Shown: piece after piece, positions 32,501 through 46,571 of the stretch
Position numbering within the stretch: position 1 is the first letter of the stretch
How the letters are laid out: every line of letters begins with the position of its first letter
NCBI GenBank assembly: GCA_013399875.1
Contig: VXAZ01007587.1
Location: forward strand, 62,001 to 126,000
DNA from: Gymnorhina tibicen
Lineage: Eukaryota; Chordata; Aves; Passeriformes; Artamidae
Direction: 5' to 3'
DNA length: 64,000 bases
Program-made: the position numbers and the translations under genes
The notes under the pieces: generated by a model
Told to the model about the DNA's origin: nothing
The model's database searches: none
Seen by the model: only the letters and a program-made list of their open reading frames with translations

Positions 32501-35366
32501 GGAGAATTGTGCCTGATGAACTGTCTGTAATCTCACCAGCCTATACCTTTCCATGCTAAACACTACACCCAAGGCCTCTGCTCTGCAAGAATCTCTGCAT
32601 ACACTGAACTTCACATCATGCAAGGCTCAAAAATTACTCCAGGCACAGCCTGCACAAGCATGTTAGCCTGTAAATAAAGAAGAGGGTAGGCTTACAACAA
32701 TTATTAGCTATGCCAATTTCAAAAGAAAAGGTGACTTGCTCCACACAACATGATGCAGATACTTCAGCCTCGTCCTAACAGCATCCAAAAGTTAATGGAC
32801 AGCAATGGTAGGCTGTAAATTTGCACTAACTTCACAGTGACAAACCTGCATTTAGCAGTATGTCCTTGTTTTATTTCTTTGCCTAAGACACTTTGTTGGC
32901 TCCTAGTCAATGACACAAAAAAGCTGAATTTACATTTACAGCTAGATAGTGAAGTGGATGGTAAAAAGAAATTTAAAAATAATCTAGGGAAAAATTAAAG
33001 ACTTCCATGTATTCTGCAACAAAACATGGTTGAAGCAACACAGGGAAGCTTCCAGTTTAAATACTTTGAGATCCTTAATAGTAACAACCCTGTCAGATAT
33101 CCCTGGAATATAAAAGCAAATCAAGTCAGCAGAACTGTTTTCAAATACAGTTGCTTTTCCTGACCTACAAAGAACTCCCCGTAAGTATGTGCTTTCCAGA
33201 ACTGTTTGTTCACAGTTTAGTTGCATTGTTTCCAGTCCTGGTGCTATTTTAAGGTATTTCTTCCATGCTGAGTTTTTGTGCACAGGTCCTTAAAATAAAA
33301 ATATACAACTACTTAGCAATACAATCCTATCAACCTCTGGCAAAACCCCTCAATCCTACTTACATACACTATGCAAAACCTAGAGAGCCAAGACTTTAGA
33401 AGGAGTGAAAAAATTTCAGTCAGTAGTTATTTTAGTGTTTTTAATAAACTAAGAAGCTTCATGGAAGTTTATTATGTTTCACAAAGGATTTCTACTTCAA
33501 GACCATTAAACTAACAGCTAACTGTGCTTACAGATGTAACAAGGTATCCTTGATGTTACATATTATTTTACTTTTTTTTTTTCAGGAAAATGTTAATCTA
33601 GCATACCAAAAGCTGGAAAATATCCAAGTTTAAGGAAATAAAACATCAAAATATGATCTCAGAGCAAATTTGAAGAGGACTTGACCTACCTACCACAATA
33701 TGCTGTACCTCTGAAACTTGTGAATGTATTTTAATGGGAATTTCTCACAATAATCTGCTGTTTATGCATCCAAGGGGTTACCTTCAAGTGAGAGTTTGGC
33801 ACTCTCCAAAGGGAACAAGAGCTATATCAAGCTCTTGTGTCAACCATCCTAATGGAATTTATCACATTAGATTGTGCTGAATAATCTACTGTATGAAGTT
33901 GGTAGTAAACAAAAAGGAAGTCCCACAGTTATTTCTGTATTGTTATTAATCAATTCCTCTCTAAGGTGATGATGTGTTTGATTTATAGGCTTGGTTTTTT
34001 TGTTTGGTTGTGGTTTTTTTTNAATGCTTTTAATTTTAGACACTGTTTGGAAGTGATCCAAAATCTGTCATGCTAGATCCCCTCATTCAGTTCAGATAAA
34101 GCCAAAATTCACATCATCTCTCTTTGTATCCTTCTGGCAAAGTATTATTTATGCAAAGCACAGCCAAGGACTGTTACGGGTACAAGACTAAAGGGGACCA
34201 TATTTCCATCCAATCTCAATTACTTCCTGGTGCTTTGCACAGCTCTGCCAGGTGACAGTTAAATGAGCCCAACAGGCAGCCCTGGAACCACCTGATTTCC
34301 TGTTGCCTTGAAGGTTTAAAGAAAAAAAGAAAAAGGGAAGAGATGGTTATTAGGGATAAATGAGAACAGCTTTGTGAAAACTGAACTCTGATCTGACTGA
34401 GGAAGAAAGTCAAGTCTGTACCTTTCCCACACTTTTAGTACTTTGCCTGAAGTTTTAATAAATGTGCTGAATCCATCTAAACCAAACCTATTTCAGATTT
34501 CTCACAAATCCATCTTCTTCCCAACACTGGAGGCCTGCTATGCTTGCTTAAGTACACCATGAATGCTGAACTGCGACTTTCTGACCGTGTAAAATCACTA
34601 GGTCCTACAGAGCCTCCAAACAAATGAGGAGATGGGAGAAACTGTGATTAACAAAAAACTTAAGTTTTGTGAGATTTACATAGCTTTTAGCCAAGTGGAT
34701 AATTTAACAGAAAGACAAGTTGACAGAAATTAGGAAGGGGATGCTGGGACAAGAACAGGAAATACCAACAGGGAAGACAAAGATGTGAAACAAGAAAGAA
34801 GGGACAGGACACACAGACACAGGACACCAAAAACATCTGGAAAAGTGAAAAATAACGAAATTCCTCTAATTCCAAGCCACTAAAGAGCAATCAACTTGTT
34901 CATACAGAAAATGAACATTTTATTGTCAAAGTTCCAATTCTGGGTCAAGATATAATTCACTGGCTGCAGAGATACCTTCAGTCTTTAATCCTGTGCCCTT
35001 GTGATCCTGATCAGACTGTCTATCTGGCATTATGAAGACAAGCATTTTAAAATATACAGTTCCGTGAATTTATAATATGCTTCAATGAGTACAGTGTATT
35101 TCATTTCACTTATAACTCTACTAACTGGCCACCAAGCCCAACAGACTTGCACTCAGCAATTACATGTAGAACCAACTCTCCAATATTGTTCAAAAGCAGT
35201 CTTATTTTGTCAGTCTTATTTCTCCTGTACAGAAAGGCAGCAGCATTGGCCAAGGCCTTGCAAAACAAAAACACAGAGTGATTTCTAAATAGTTTTATTG
35301 AGAAAGAACTAACTGGAAAAAGGGAGTTTCTAAACACAGGAATCCATTTTCTGATTAACTTGGAAA

Positions 35367-35428
35367 CTGAACTATAGCTGGTGCAAGGTTCTTCACAGGG
35401 GCAGAATCTTGCACCAGCTATAGCTCAG
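35367..35428. repeat. 62-nt near-perfect foldback
   Basis: Arms 35367-35391 and 35404-35428 pair over 25 positions with two mismatches. The uninterrupted core is ctatagctggtgcaag against cttgcaccagctatag. The loop is 12 nt. It lies in a BCAR3 intron. Confidence 0.93.
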
Positions 35429-35743
35429 AGGGCACAAAATTCACACAGGACTGTAGCAAGTGCCGTGTTAAGTAATAGGAGGTACAGAATGGGTGATTTA
35501 CTCAGAGAGATGAATTAATACAGGAAAATGACAGTTTTGAAGCCACAAGATTTCCGCATGCTTCTTTAGGTGACTGGTGACAACTTTTGAGATTACTGAT
35601 GAAAAGATAACAAATTACCTTGAAAACTTTCACCACGACTGCAATGGCTCTTTAAAATCAAATAAACTCCATCATGTGCATGTTCTCACTCTGCTACTAA
35701 GAACAACAAAAGTTGCCTGGCATTCACAGAAAAGCGGCCAATT

Positions 35744-36308
35744 TTTCCTGGTTTTGGCTGTAATAGAGTTAATTTCTTCTCAGTAGCTGGTACAGTGCAG
35801 TGTTTTGGATTCAGTATGAGAACAATGTTGGTAACACATTGATGTTTTGATTGTTGCTAAGTCATGCTTATCCTAAGTCAAGGACTTTTTTTGTGTCTCA
35901 TGCTGTGCCAGTGAGGAGGTGCACAAAAAGCTGGGAGGGAGCACAGCCATGACAGGTGACCTGAGCTGGCCAAAGGGATATTCCACACCACAGAACATCA
36001 TGCCCAGTGTATAAAATGGGGAATTACCTGGAAGCAGGGCTGATAGGAGTTCAGGGACAGGGTCTGACATCAGTCAGTGAGTGGTGAACAACTGTATTGT
36101 GCATCACTTGGGTTTTTTTCCTCTTTGTTATTATTACTATTATTTATTATTATTATATTTTACTTTATTTAAGTTATTAAACTGTTCTTTTATCAACCTA
36201 GAAGTTTTAGTTTTGATTCTCCTCTCCATTGTTCTGCGGGGTGGGATGGGATGGGGTGGGTGAGTGGCTGCGTGGTGTGTAGCTGCCAGCTGGGCTCAAA
36301 CCATGACA
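35744..36308 (+). mobile_element. Solo LTR of an avian endogenous retrovirus
   Basis: 565 bases matching a common avian LTR as recalled: a 5' end near cctggttttggctgtaatag, the motif agctggtacagtgcagtg, ccaaagggatattccacacc, a TATA box tataaaa at about 36010, a T/A-rich (ttatta)n stretch, attaaactg as poly(A) signal near 36176, and the 3' end ggctcaaaccatgaca. The terminal 11 bases pair with the start with about two mismatches, and the 5' TG has decayed. No internal retroviral genes flank it, so it is a solo LTR. A clear target-site duplication is not visible. Confidence 0.85.
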
Positions 36309-39251
36309 ACTAATAAGTAAGATACTGGTTTAGAATGAGGGAACTAAAAAAAGTGTTTTAGTACAAAGATCAATTTAATGTTAAGTGAAAGTAATGGGAA
36401 ACCTTAATTGTAGTGGATTCAACAACCATTTTCCACTACACTGCCACACTTATAACAAATCCTTACATTTCTACATAACCACATTCAGAGCTAGGAGAGC
36501 TTAATTTCTGGAGTACAGATCCTGAGAAATCCTGAATTGAGAGTTAGTCAAATCATAATCCCCTCACTCAGTGACTCTAGAGATTTGCATTTCCAAATGG
36601 AAATGATGTTAACAATTATGTAGGGGGTTTCTTTGTTTCAGTCTGAGACATACCTAAATAAAAGGTACTACCAAGAAGTTAAATGCATAAATACCTACTG
36701 AAGAATATTCCCATCCCCATCAAGCAGATATCACTTACAGAGTACCAGTGGACCCTGTGCTATCTACATATTTATGGTAGAGGATAATCAAACTTTTACT
36801 GCCATGTAACTATAAAATTACCATGGGAAATTGAAAAGAATTTTATAATATAAGATTCATCAAAACTCAGCAACAAGACAATAGGAAATCAAAGTTCAGG
36901 GAGCTATACAAAATTTCACATAATTTTGAGCAGCCAGTCTTTTCACATCTGGCCCTCTCCAACAATAACAAATCTAACACTGAAAAGGCAGACCCGTAAT
37001 GCTGGATGGTGATTACATGTAACTCACGTGTTATCAAATCCAACTGCCTCCACATACATGCTGAAACCGGATATATGAAGCCTGAGGATGCCAGTGGAAC
37101 AGATTTAGATCATAGCACACTGAAGAAATATTAATTAAGATCTACTATCTATAAAAAGTGTTTGCAATTCACCCAAGATAAGAGATGGCACTTGCACTAA
37201 GTATCTGCATATAAAAGGCTTCTTACGCACGTCCCATTCACAGCATTAGTACATCACCCAGTAATGTGCTACATCAACGTGCTGCAAGTTATAAAACGTG
37301 GCAGTCCTGATAACTGGAGTGGCTTTCCCCTTTTGTGCAGCTTCAGCTGAGGATGAATCATAGCAGAGAATTAAGAATGAAAATACTTGAACTTCAAGGC
37401 CCTTCCCCCTCTGATCATGACAACCATACTGATTAGTACTATAAAATCCCTGTTTTGTGGCAAAGTTGATTTAATTAATTTAGACCTCTGCATTTTTCAA
37501 GTCACCATTTATCACTGATTTAGTCTTAACTTACTTCTTCTCTTCCAAAAAATGCAAATGTAAAGAAAAATATTTTGGCTTGGAAGTGGTACAAGTCACA
37601 ATTTAGTATTTTCTCTTTACTTTCTTCTTTTTTAAGCACAAACAGGAGCCCCCTTGCCTTGAAGTTTCTCTATTTCCCTCAGTGTAAAAGCTGACCTTGA
37701 CAGTAAACAGCTATAAAAACCTAATGGGATCATAAAAGGTACTGACACATCATGACTGAAGAATGAGTTGATCCAAGTTCAGATGTTCTGCATTGATCAT
37801 TATATTTTCCTACTAATGGATGGGAAAATAAACCAAACATCTGCTGTTGAGATCCCAATTTCATACACTAAAATTAAGTGCAGCAAAAGGTGAGTGCTCA
37901 AGTGCTCCCTGTGCTTTGGTGGGACACAACAAGGCATCTCTAAGCTTGGCCACATACTGTTTTCAAATAAATTGGATTTATCTCAGTGCAGAAAAAATTT
38001 GAATCTCTCAGGGGTAGTTGAGAACTTCAGTATGTTTATTTATGGATCAATTTGGTATTTCATTACACTTTGTAATTACTATTAAAACCAAGAATCAACT
38101 TCATCTAATTACACAAACTAATTTTGCTTGAAGTTTTTAAAAAAATTAAATAATTATAATAATAAAAAAATTAAAAATCTGATGGCTTAATTTCATACCA
38201 TCTTATTGTTCATACCATCCTAGGTCCTTTGGCATTTTACAGAATCCATACCATTGGGCCCCAAGGTTCAGACCTTACTTCATTTGCCCACCAGCTGTTT
38301 CTACACCTATAGCCACTTTCTCTTCAGCAAATGCACCCCAGTTCCCTACCATCCAAACTTCTTAAAATAGCAGTTCATCAGATTTAACTAATGCTAAATC
38401 TGCATACTGGAACACATGCATTCACATGTATTTTAAATGCTGCAAATCTCTTTAAATAGAACCTTATTTTTGAAAGATCCCAACTGTAATTTGTTTCTAC
38501 ATAAAAGGTTTTATTTTTTACCCTCCATACAGCAAACACTATTAATGTTTCAGTTTCTCTAGAGACTAAATGGATTAGACTAAATGGAAAGTTGCTGTGA
38601 CAACACCACCGTTATTTTAGGTATTAGAAATTCATGCCAAGTTAAACAAAGGGCATATGCATGGTCAAGAACAAGTTTTCTAACTGTTCTGATAGCCAAC
38701 AATGTCATTTAAAAAGTTCTAGAACTGAAGAACTAAGGCTTAACATAAGAATGAAAATTAATTACAACACAATTGGGCATCTTTTGCACTCTACTGTGAT
38801 GAAAATTGCTGACATCTGTCCCAGTCAGAAGAAGTCAATCTGATCAGAATCACCTTTCCAGTGTGTCCAAAAGACCGAGCCCCACACCCCACTTTCAGAA
38901 ATGGACAGTTACAGGGCTGAATCACTGAAGGTGAGAGAAGGGGGAAGATGTTCCCAACTTTTAAGTGCCTCTATCAAAGTCTGAAAGCCAAAAGGCCAGA
39001 GGACAGCAACCTTCACATCCTTCCTCATTGCAAGTGAGGTGTTAATCAAAGAACAATTCACATGTAAATCTTAAATAAAAAGATTTAAAAGCTTTAGTAT
39101 AGCCCACAGATCCCCAAAAGTAGTTAGATGCCCCACATAACTACAATTCCCAAGTCACTTAGACACTTCTGTAAGTGTGACTCAAAATGATTATGAAGGC
39201 TTTTCCTTTGCTTATAGTGCACATAGAGCATTTTTGCATAAAGTAAATTAC

Positions 39252-39340
39252 GCCCCTGCCCATGGCAGCAGGGTTGGACTAGATGACCTTTAAAGATTCC
39301 TTCCAATCCAAACCATCCTAGGAGTATATGATTTTGTGTA
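39252..39340 (+). mobile_element. CR1 3' fragment
   Basis: ccctgcccatggcagcaggg, then gttggactagatgacctttaaag and ccttccaatccaaaccatc are the terminal CR1 motifs in + orientation, antisense to BCAR3. The terminal octamers are degenerate. Confidence 0.9.
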
Positions 39341-39765
39341 TCTTGCAATCAAAAAAAATCTAAAATATAAGATCAAAATTGTCTGAAGCATTTAAAAAAT
39401 ACCTGTGCTCCTGAGCACAAAATTGCCTGTGTTTTCCTTAAACAGGTGGAAGAAGTTAGGGAACCAGATGGTCCAATCAGTTAAATTCTGAAAACTTGAA
39501 AATTTGCTAAAATTCTCCTCAGCAAGTACCAAACTTTTTAAAGCATTTAAGCATTTTTACTTAGTCCCTAAACATAAACACAGCCAGCTTCAGGCTCATA
39601 AAACTGCAAGTTGTTTAAGCTTCTCTCTGAGACAATAGTGAATTCCAAAAGTGTTCTTTAGAAGAGAAACACTCTGTACCCAACCACGGTATAAAAACAA
39701 ACACTTCAAAACAAAAACTGAAAGCATTACTGACTAGCACACTGTAGTTGAAAAAGAGCACCTAC

Positions 39766-39849
39766 CTTGACTCTGATAATAGACTTACGATGATAAAAGC
39801 AGCAAAGTGCTGCTATCAGCATTTGAAAAACATTATAGTCCTTCGGCAT
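39766..39849 (-). CDS. BCAR3: Candidate BCAR3 alternative first coding exon, 28 codons
   Basis: On the - strand an ATG at 39849 (context aaaATGc, A at -3) opens MPKDYNVFQMLIAALCCFYH followed by RKSIIRVK, and meets the strong donor gtaggt at 39765 exactly in phase 0. That is the phase needed to join FSRERQ at 29506, in place of the LEYVK-ending exon at 54567. An in-frame TGA lies a few codons upstream, and the 400 bases upstream are GC-richer than the intron around them. Mammalian BCAR3 has N-terminal variants, but I do not recall this peptide with certainty. It could be a chance frame or an internal exon (an AG lies about 30 bases upstream). Confidence 0.5.
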
Positions 39850-42800
39850 TTTCAGTTCTGCTGCTTGTGGTTCCTCAAGACTGAAGATAAACAGTCACTA
39901 CTAGCAGTGCCCTGAGGTTCAGCAAACTCTTCAGTATCACCACTGCCGACCAGAGCTGCTACACCCCCCTACTCACATATCAGTCTGGGACGCTTTCCAC
40001 AGCTGAAGCTGATACCATCAATTCAGTGACCGCTGGCACGCTGGCTTCCAGCATGCCATACAGAGAGTGCCAGAATCCTCATGTGATCTGTTTCACTCAC
40101 CAGTGAAATCCTAGCTCCTCTATCTTGGTATCCCCCGGCTCAGAGACGTGTTTAAGCCATCAGCACGAGGCAAACTTCTCTTCTTGATGAGTTACAATAC
40201 CTGTCTCCCTGTGCTGATAAAGGCTTAATCAGTTGCTCCAGTTCAATCATGCAACATCTATGTCTGCATCATCAATTATACACACATTAAAAAAAAAAAA
40301 AAAAAAAAGAGGAAAAGCAGGTGTTTACTGTTTGACGACTGTAAGAATTGAGCTTCGGTAACCACGGAAAATGATAAATCTGTTTATTTTTAATTAGGAA
40401 GCTTCTGGCAGACAGTCCTTGGGAAAAATAGCAAGAAACCAACCCTGTAAACATTGTCAGTGTTGCAACCAAGGTACCTTCAGAATTTAAAGCTCTCCGT
40501 GGACAGCTTTATCTTGGTGATAGTCCCATGGGATTGTGCAAATTGATTGAGAAAGAAAGAACTGAATTCATGAACACGTCTGATTTGGCTAAAGTAAAAG
40601 TAAGCACTACAACAAAATAAAAAGCAGCAGTTTTATTTATGCCTGTGATTCCATTCTCTTGGACAGCACAGTCCATAGCTTACTGACCAGTCAGCAAACT
40701 GCTCATCAGCAAAGAATCTGTCCAACATACTGCAAGGCCCTCTCAAGAACCAGGACAAAAAAAGACTAACAACTTGGGTAATTATAGTAACTGTGAGAGA
40801 CAAGACATCACCTGCATAGCAGCCTAGTTAACAGATTTGGTGAAAGAAAACCAAATGGACTGGATTGAGCAGTACAAGAAAGCCTGTAACGCTTAAGAAA
40901 CTGTGAAGAGATCAATTAATTATTACTTGGATGGTACAAAAAAAAAAATACAGAAGTCCAAGATATTTTAGATCTTGCATTAGGAATAAATTAATGCCAA
41001 GGAGCAGTTACAATGAACAGTTCCTTGTCTTTTTCATCAGCAACAAATATATTACATAATTAGGAGGACACATATATTAAATGCTTATTGATGTCCTCAG
41101 GTATTACTTGCAAGGTACCTCTCACCTAATAACAGAGTACTTCCTTCCCAACACTGACTGAACAATGGGAAGTGCCCTCAGTGCCTGCATCCAGCAATAG
41201 GAATTGGTACACAAACCAAGCAGCAGCAGTAAGAAAAGACGTAAAATGTGCACTGCCTTTCAAGGAAAATGGGATGGAGTGCCTGTCTGAAAAGAAGAGG
41301 AAACCTCAGCGTTGACAACAAGGAAATGGAAGTGTGATGTGTAAAGTTCCCTTACCTATCTGACCACCTAAGGTTTGCAGGTACCTACCACCAAGTAAAG
41401 CACCAAACCCAGAATGCTCATAAAGACAGCCGGACTACTTGGTTGGCCATGTGTAGGAGATGCTGTGCCAGAGACTCTTCTGAGAAGAGGAAAACAATGT
41501 AGGAATAAAAGAACAGAACATTAAATGGACTGTAAAGTAATAAACCTGGCAAGAAAAAAGATAGGCCAGAAAAGAAGCTGAAAATACTGACTTTGAAGAT
41601 GAAGTCCTGCTGTAGACTGCTTTATGACAAACTCAAACAATGAATGAGTAGATAATATAATAGGAATGTGAAAGTACCCTCCTTTTCTCTTTGCATTCCT
41701 GCAAAATATGCTGCAGCATATTTTAATTTACTTTGAGTTCTTTTTCCACTTTGAGGAACTCTATAGGATTGCTTCAGCAGGCAGCCAGAGAAAAGAAGAT
41801 TAAAAGATACCTTGTAAAACTTCAAACACAAAAGCCTCAACTGAGATTGCTATTTCTTGACTGAAATTTTCTGGCACTGTGGCAGGACATCTCATCAAGG
41901 ACTATATTTTTAAAGTCTATTAATCAAAAGTTCTCATAATAACACCCTAATCCACTTTTAAAACTGGAGGGGCAGGGAGGAGGGATGATAAAAAGGGAAA
42001 TGAAATTGAAGATGGCATCAGTCAAGGTGTTTTTGCTTTAGAATGCTGGCAAGACAGTATTAGTATCACACACTAAGGTTTCACTTGCAGTACCATGAAC
42101 AGAAACTATCAAGACAAGCAACTCAAACTACAGTAAGTGACAAGAAGGACTGTTAGGATGACTTAGCTATTTTGGCAGCAGAAACAACTGATTTAGCAGT
42201 GCAAAATAAGGTGGATCACTTCTGCTCTGAAAATAACTAGAAGTTCCATAAAGGAGTTCTTTATGGGGTTGGGAAAAAAAAAGGACAGGAATACTATGAC
42301 CTATCAATGTGTAAACCTACACCAAAATTTAAACAAAACATTCTCATCCATCATCAAGAATAAAACCTCCCAGTTTTTTAAGAAAAGGAGGATTGGAGTG
42401 GCAGGTCTAATACAAATGGTAACTGCCAGTTCCTTATTTCCTGTCTGTAATGAAGTAAAGAATGAAAAATTATGTATGTTGAGAGAATGCCAGAAATAAT
42501 GAACCTGAAAAAATAATACTGTACAATTTCATACAGCAGCTGCTGATGCTTTTTATCTACAGTATAACTGATAGGAAAAGGATACTTTATTTAAATGGTA
42601 AATTTAATTTTTTTTTTTTTACATTAAACTAATGGGATTTTTCTTTTTATTAAAGGTTAGTATGACTTCTGCCAAGATAGCTCAATCAATGGATGACAAT
42701 CTTTGCAAGACACTGTGATACAGCAGTATGAAAATTAATAGTACTGGAAGGAATCTCAAAGAATATGTGAGAAACCTCTAGGTGATACTACGGTATTTCC

Positions 42801-45800
42801 TGCACTGATGGCTATCATGGAGCTGTTTTGAGCCAGCATGATTGAGGACAGCCTTCAGGCTGCTCCAAATTATGCTTCATACATAGGTAAGAGTTACATT
42901 TTTAAATATTGACTCAGAGAAACAAAGGATGGCTTAGTCACATTTTCACTCTCCTGGCCTTCATGTTTTTGCTGGTACTTTGGGTTCTTGGACTCCATAT
43001 GTGAGAAATAAACCTATTTCTTTTACCTTAGAAACATCAAATCCTTTTGCTAAGACATCTGTTGATGTATTTCAGCTCTCCAGCACCAAAAGGTCAGCCA
43101 TCAGCTTTATTTCTTTGTTTTCAAAGATTCTTCCTAGAATCTTAAAATATCTTATAATCCCTTCACCTGTTTCTATGGATGGCTGACTGGATTATTTTTG
43201 ATAACTTCAATATCTAAGCTTAATAAGAAAAGATTTTTAAATTCATAGAATCCATGGCCACATGAGTTCAAGGACACCTGAACATATATTCTGTGTTGAG
43301 TTCCTAATAGCCCATTAGGAAGAGAAATTAAGGAGTCTCTGCTAACCCCACCTGTTATTACAAAGCCTCTAAAGTTATTTAGGATTTTTGATGGTCTAGT
43401 TTAAATTACACTTACCCAGTGTTCCCTTGACACACCTAAACTGTGTCCAGCTCGCTCAGAGCACATTGCATATGCAGGAGTTTGAGGTGTTCATACAGGA
43501 GAGTGTGAACCTGCTCAGGGGGGATCTTCCTAGCCTGCTCTAATTGTACAGGTCAAACAAGAAAAAACCTAGGCGTCATTTCTTTAGTAGAGGTCAGTTA
43601 CTTTTCCTCTCATGACCAAAAAAAAAAAAAATTGCAGCTTCAAGGTTTTAAGTGGCTCAAGTAAAGCAACCACACTCCATAAAAATATAAATGCTTGAAA
43701 ATTCCCAAGCAGTCTGAAGTTTTCAAAACAGTCTCCAGAGCTACACGATGCACAATGTTATTTTGAACCAAACACCAGTCATGCTCATGGAAGTGCTTAG
43801 AATTCACACACAGAATTATTATGATTTGTGATTTCATATTAGGGAAAGAGAAACAATTTCAGACTAAATTAGATGAGGGAATTGTTGGCTTACCACTTTG
43901 CTTTGCACAGCTCTATTCATTTAAGCATTCAAATCAGCCTAACAATATTCAGTGAAATACATGTAATGCTTTAGATTTCACTGCACTAAACAGAAGCAAG
44001 CAATCCAGGCAGGAAGCCAGCTGTAAATGAAAGGAGGCACGGTGTAGTGTACAAGGGTCAGGAGCACAAATCTGATTAGATACAGCCCAGAGCCAGCCCT
44101 GAGCACTGCTGCTGAACGAGGAACGTCGCACGGACACAGACACGTCCCCATTACACAGGGCATGATCCAACTTTGGTCTGAGTGCCCGTGGCTACAAAAT
44201 GGCAACTCTGGGGTTGGAGTAGAGTACAACAGGAATAAAATTTGAAAGAAAAAACCCAAAGAAAATCAAAGAACTTAAATCTTCAGTTCAAGTATTTTTC
44301 ATTTAATACTTAAGAGTTTTTGCCATAACTAGTTATTTGTTCTTTTTAATGTAAGAAAAAGTCAGGAAACAGGGGAAAACTGATAAATAATTTGTCCACG
44401 CAAACAACATCTTCACAATGCCCTCTCCCAGTCAGTTTTAGCAGTAAGTCCTTCAGATATGGCACATCGCCTCTAACGAAGCTCTGCAGGGGAGATGCCT
44501 CCAAATACAGGTAGCGCCCAACTTTATATCTGAACATTTATTAAAGTGTAGAATAAGTGGAAGAAAGGGGAGGACAACACTGTCAGAAAGCTTACATTTA
44601 CCTGTTCCTTACTCAAATGTCTACAGGCACATAAAATCCCATCTCCCAGCTCATGTCCTATCATTCCTCTCTCAATTTTTAACAGAACTGACTCTTTCAT
44701 GTTCTCTTGGATAACCTCACTTCCTGCACGCTGTTGTTGGTGCAGCCTCTAATCATAAATCAACAGATAGAGTTGCAGCTGTAATTACCCTTGTTTGCAT
44801 TGCAAGGCGTGGTGTGGGAGAGGTCAGCATAATTTCTTCCTCCTTTCTATCGTGGTTCCGTGAGGCAGTCTCAGAAATGTGCTGCAGTTGTACAGGAATA
44901 GTGAGAAAACAGAATTTGCATCTATTTAGTTTACACTGCTGCTTGAATAAATCTCTTTGAAAATCTGCCTCGTATAAAAACCCAGGTTGGTAGGTACAAG
45001 AAATAAATGCCCAACCTGCTTATGAGCTTCCTACTAGGTCCTAATTTGCACTTTAAGACATCCAAATACCTTTGAGATTTATATGTTTTAGTTATAAAAG
45101 ATCAAGCTTTTTCAAAGTCATCTGGCAGTAAGTCTGGCTTTCTTACTAGACATCTTCCTATTATGAATCCACCGTCAGGTTTTATTGATTCTACCAAAAA
45201 CTAACATACATATTCTTGAGCTCCACCTACTGTCTGCCAACGCATGTACAAACATGAAATAATTTTGTAATGGCTCACCTATCTTTCCTTCAATCTGTTC
45301 CCTGGATTGGGAAAAAAAATAAAGATTTATGAAAAGGCATGAATTTCCTTTTCTTTCAGAATTAGTTCACAGTTTATGGCTAATACCTTTTCTCTCCTGC
45401 TAACTTAGCTGTCATTAGTCTAACTAGCTTTGCTGGTCAGCATATCAGAGCTGTCTTGCACATAAAAATAAGGTATTAAGACAATTGTTAACTTTAGACT
45501 TCTGTTTTTGAAAGTCTCCCCAGTCCTGTCAAAATTAAGTGCTTGTTTGTGTGAGATTTAAACCAATTCTAAATAAAATGGAAAGATGAAAAAAAAAAAG
45601 TTACTTCACCAGGGTAAGTGGATGCCTTTAAAATACCAGCTAATTATCTAAAACTCCTAAATACACTAAAATACTTCCCTTTAATACAAAGGATGTGTAT
45701 TTTAGATGTGTAGTACTCAAAAAGAAAACTTACAAGTCACTTGGTCTCTGTCAGAGCTTGGCTTTTCAAAAGTTTTTGCCACCCTTTCAACATTTTACCA

Positions 45801-46445
45801 ACAAAAGGATTTGAGGACATGGAGGCAAATGACCTCTAGGTATTCTAGACAGCCAACACAACATTACACTCCATTATTTGTGTAGATGCTTATTGTCTAT
45901 AAATACCCGACATACAAAATGTCAGGCCAACCTGCTCCTTTGACAGCACATATCAGTAGATGACATCCCAAGTGAAACATCCCTTCTGCTGTCCTCTCCA
46001 CAGGCTAAACTGTATCTCAGTGTGTCTCCAGAAAGAGGCAAGAGAGACACACACACTGTACCAGTCTTATTCTAATTATTATCTGCAAACACAACCTGAG
46101 AGATTAGGAGCTTTACCTCCCTAGGCTTTATCAGTAAGAGGACCCAAAATGCTTACTAATAAAAATCATCATCATCATCATCTGCTCTCCACACATTACA
46201 TACTCACTCCCCCTTGTGGCTCATGTGCTTAAAGACAGTGAAAGACCAACAGTAAGGTGCACGTGGAGTTAAATAGAAACATTTTCATCTCCCTGACAGC
46301 TTTTGCTATTAGTCCATCTTCAAAACTATGAAAACTAAAAAGCAGCCCCCCTTTTTTTCCTTTCTTTGAAAAGTAAAGGCACATCACTACGTACCTATAT
46401 TTGCTTTCACTGACATGGACATTTTGACTTGGGTGTATTATCAAA

Positions 46446-46571
46446 AGGCCGGGTTGGATGGGGCCCTGAGAAACCTGCTCCAATGAAAGGCGCCCCTGCA
46501 CAAGGCAGGGGATTGTAACCAGATATCTTTTGACGTCCCTGCCAACCCAAACCATTCTGTGATTCTGTGAT
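46446..46571 (+). mobile_element. CR1 3' fragment
   Basis: gccgggttggatggggccct, then gagaaacctgctcc, a diverged centre, and ccctgccaacccaaaccatt followed by ctgtgattctgtga. These are the terminal 125 bases of a CR1 LINE in + orientation with the terminal octamers intact. Confidence 0.93.

Larger units (their letters stand above)
29507..39765 (-). other. BCAR3: BCAR3 large intron, first part, about 10.3 kb
   Basis: AT-rich intron. It contains a polypurine stretch near 30445-30484, a single undetermined base at 34022 in a T run, the 62-nt foldback at 35367-35428, the solo LTR at 35744-36308 and a CR1 3' end at 39252-39340. No conserved protein-coding exon recognised. Confidence 0.8.

Noticed and set aside
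34022..34022. Undetermined base N in a T run
   Set aside because: It is an assembly or base-calling uncertainty at a homopolymer, not a biological feature. A reading frame across it (33867-34061) is therefore meaningless.
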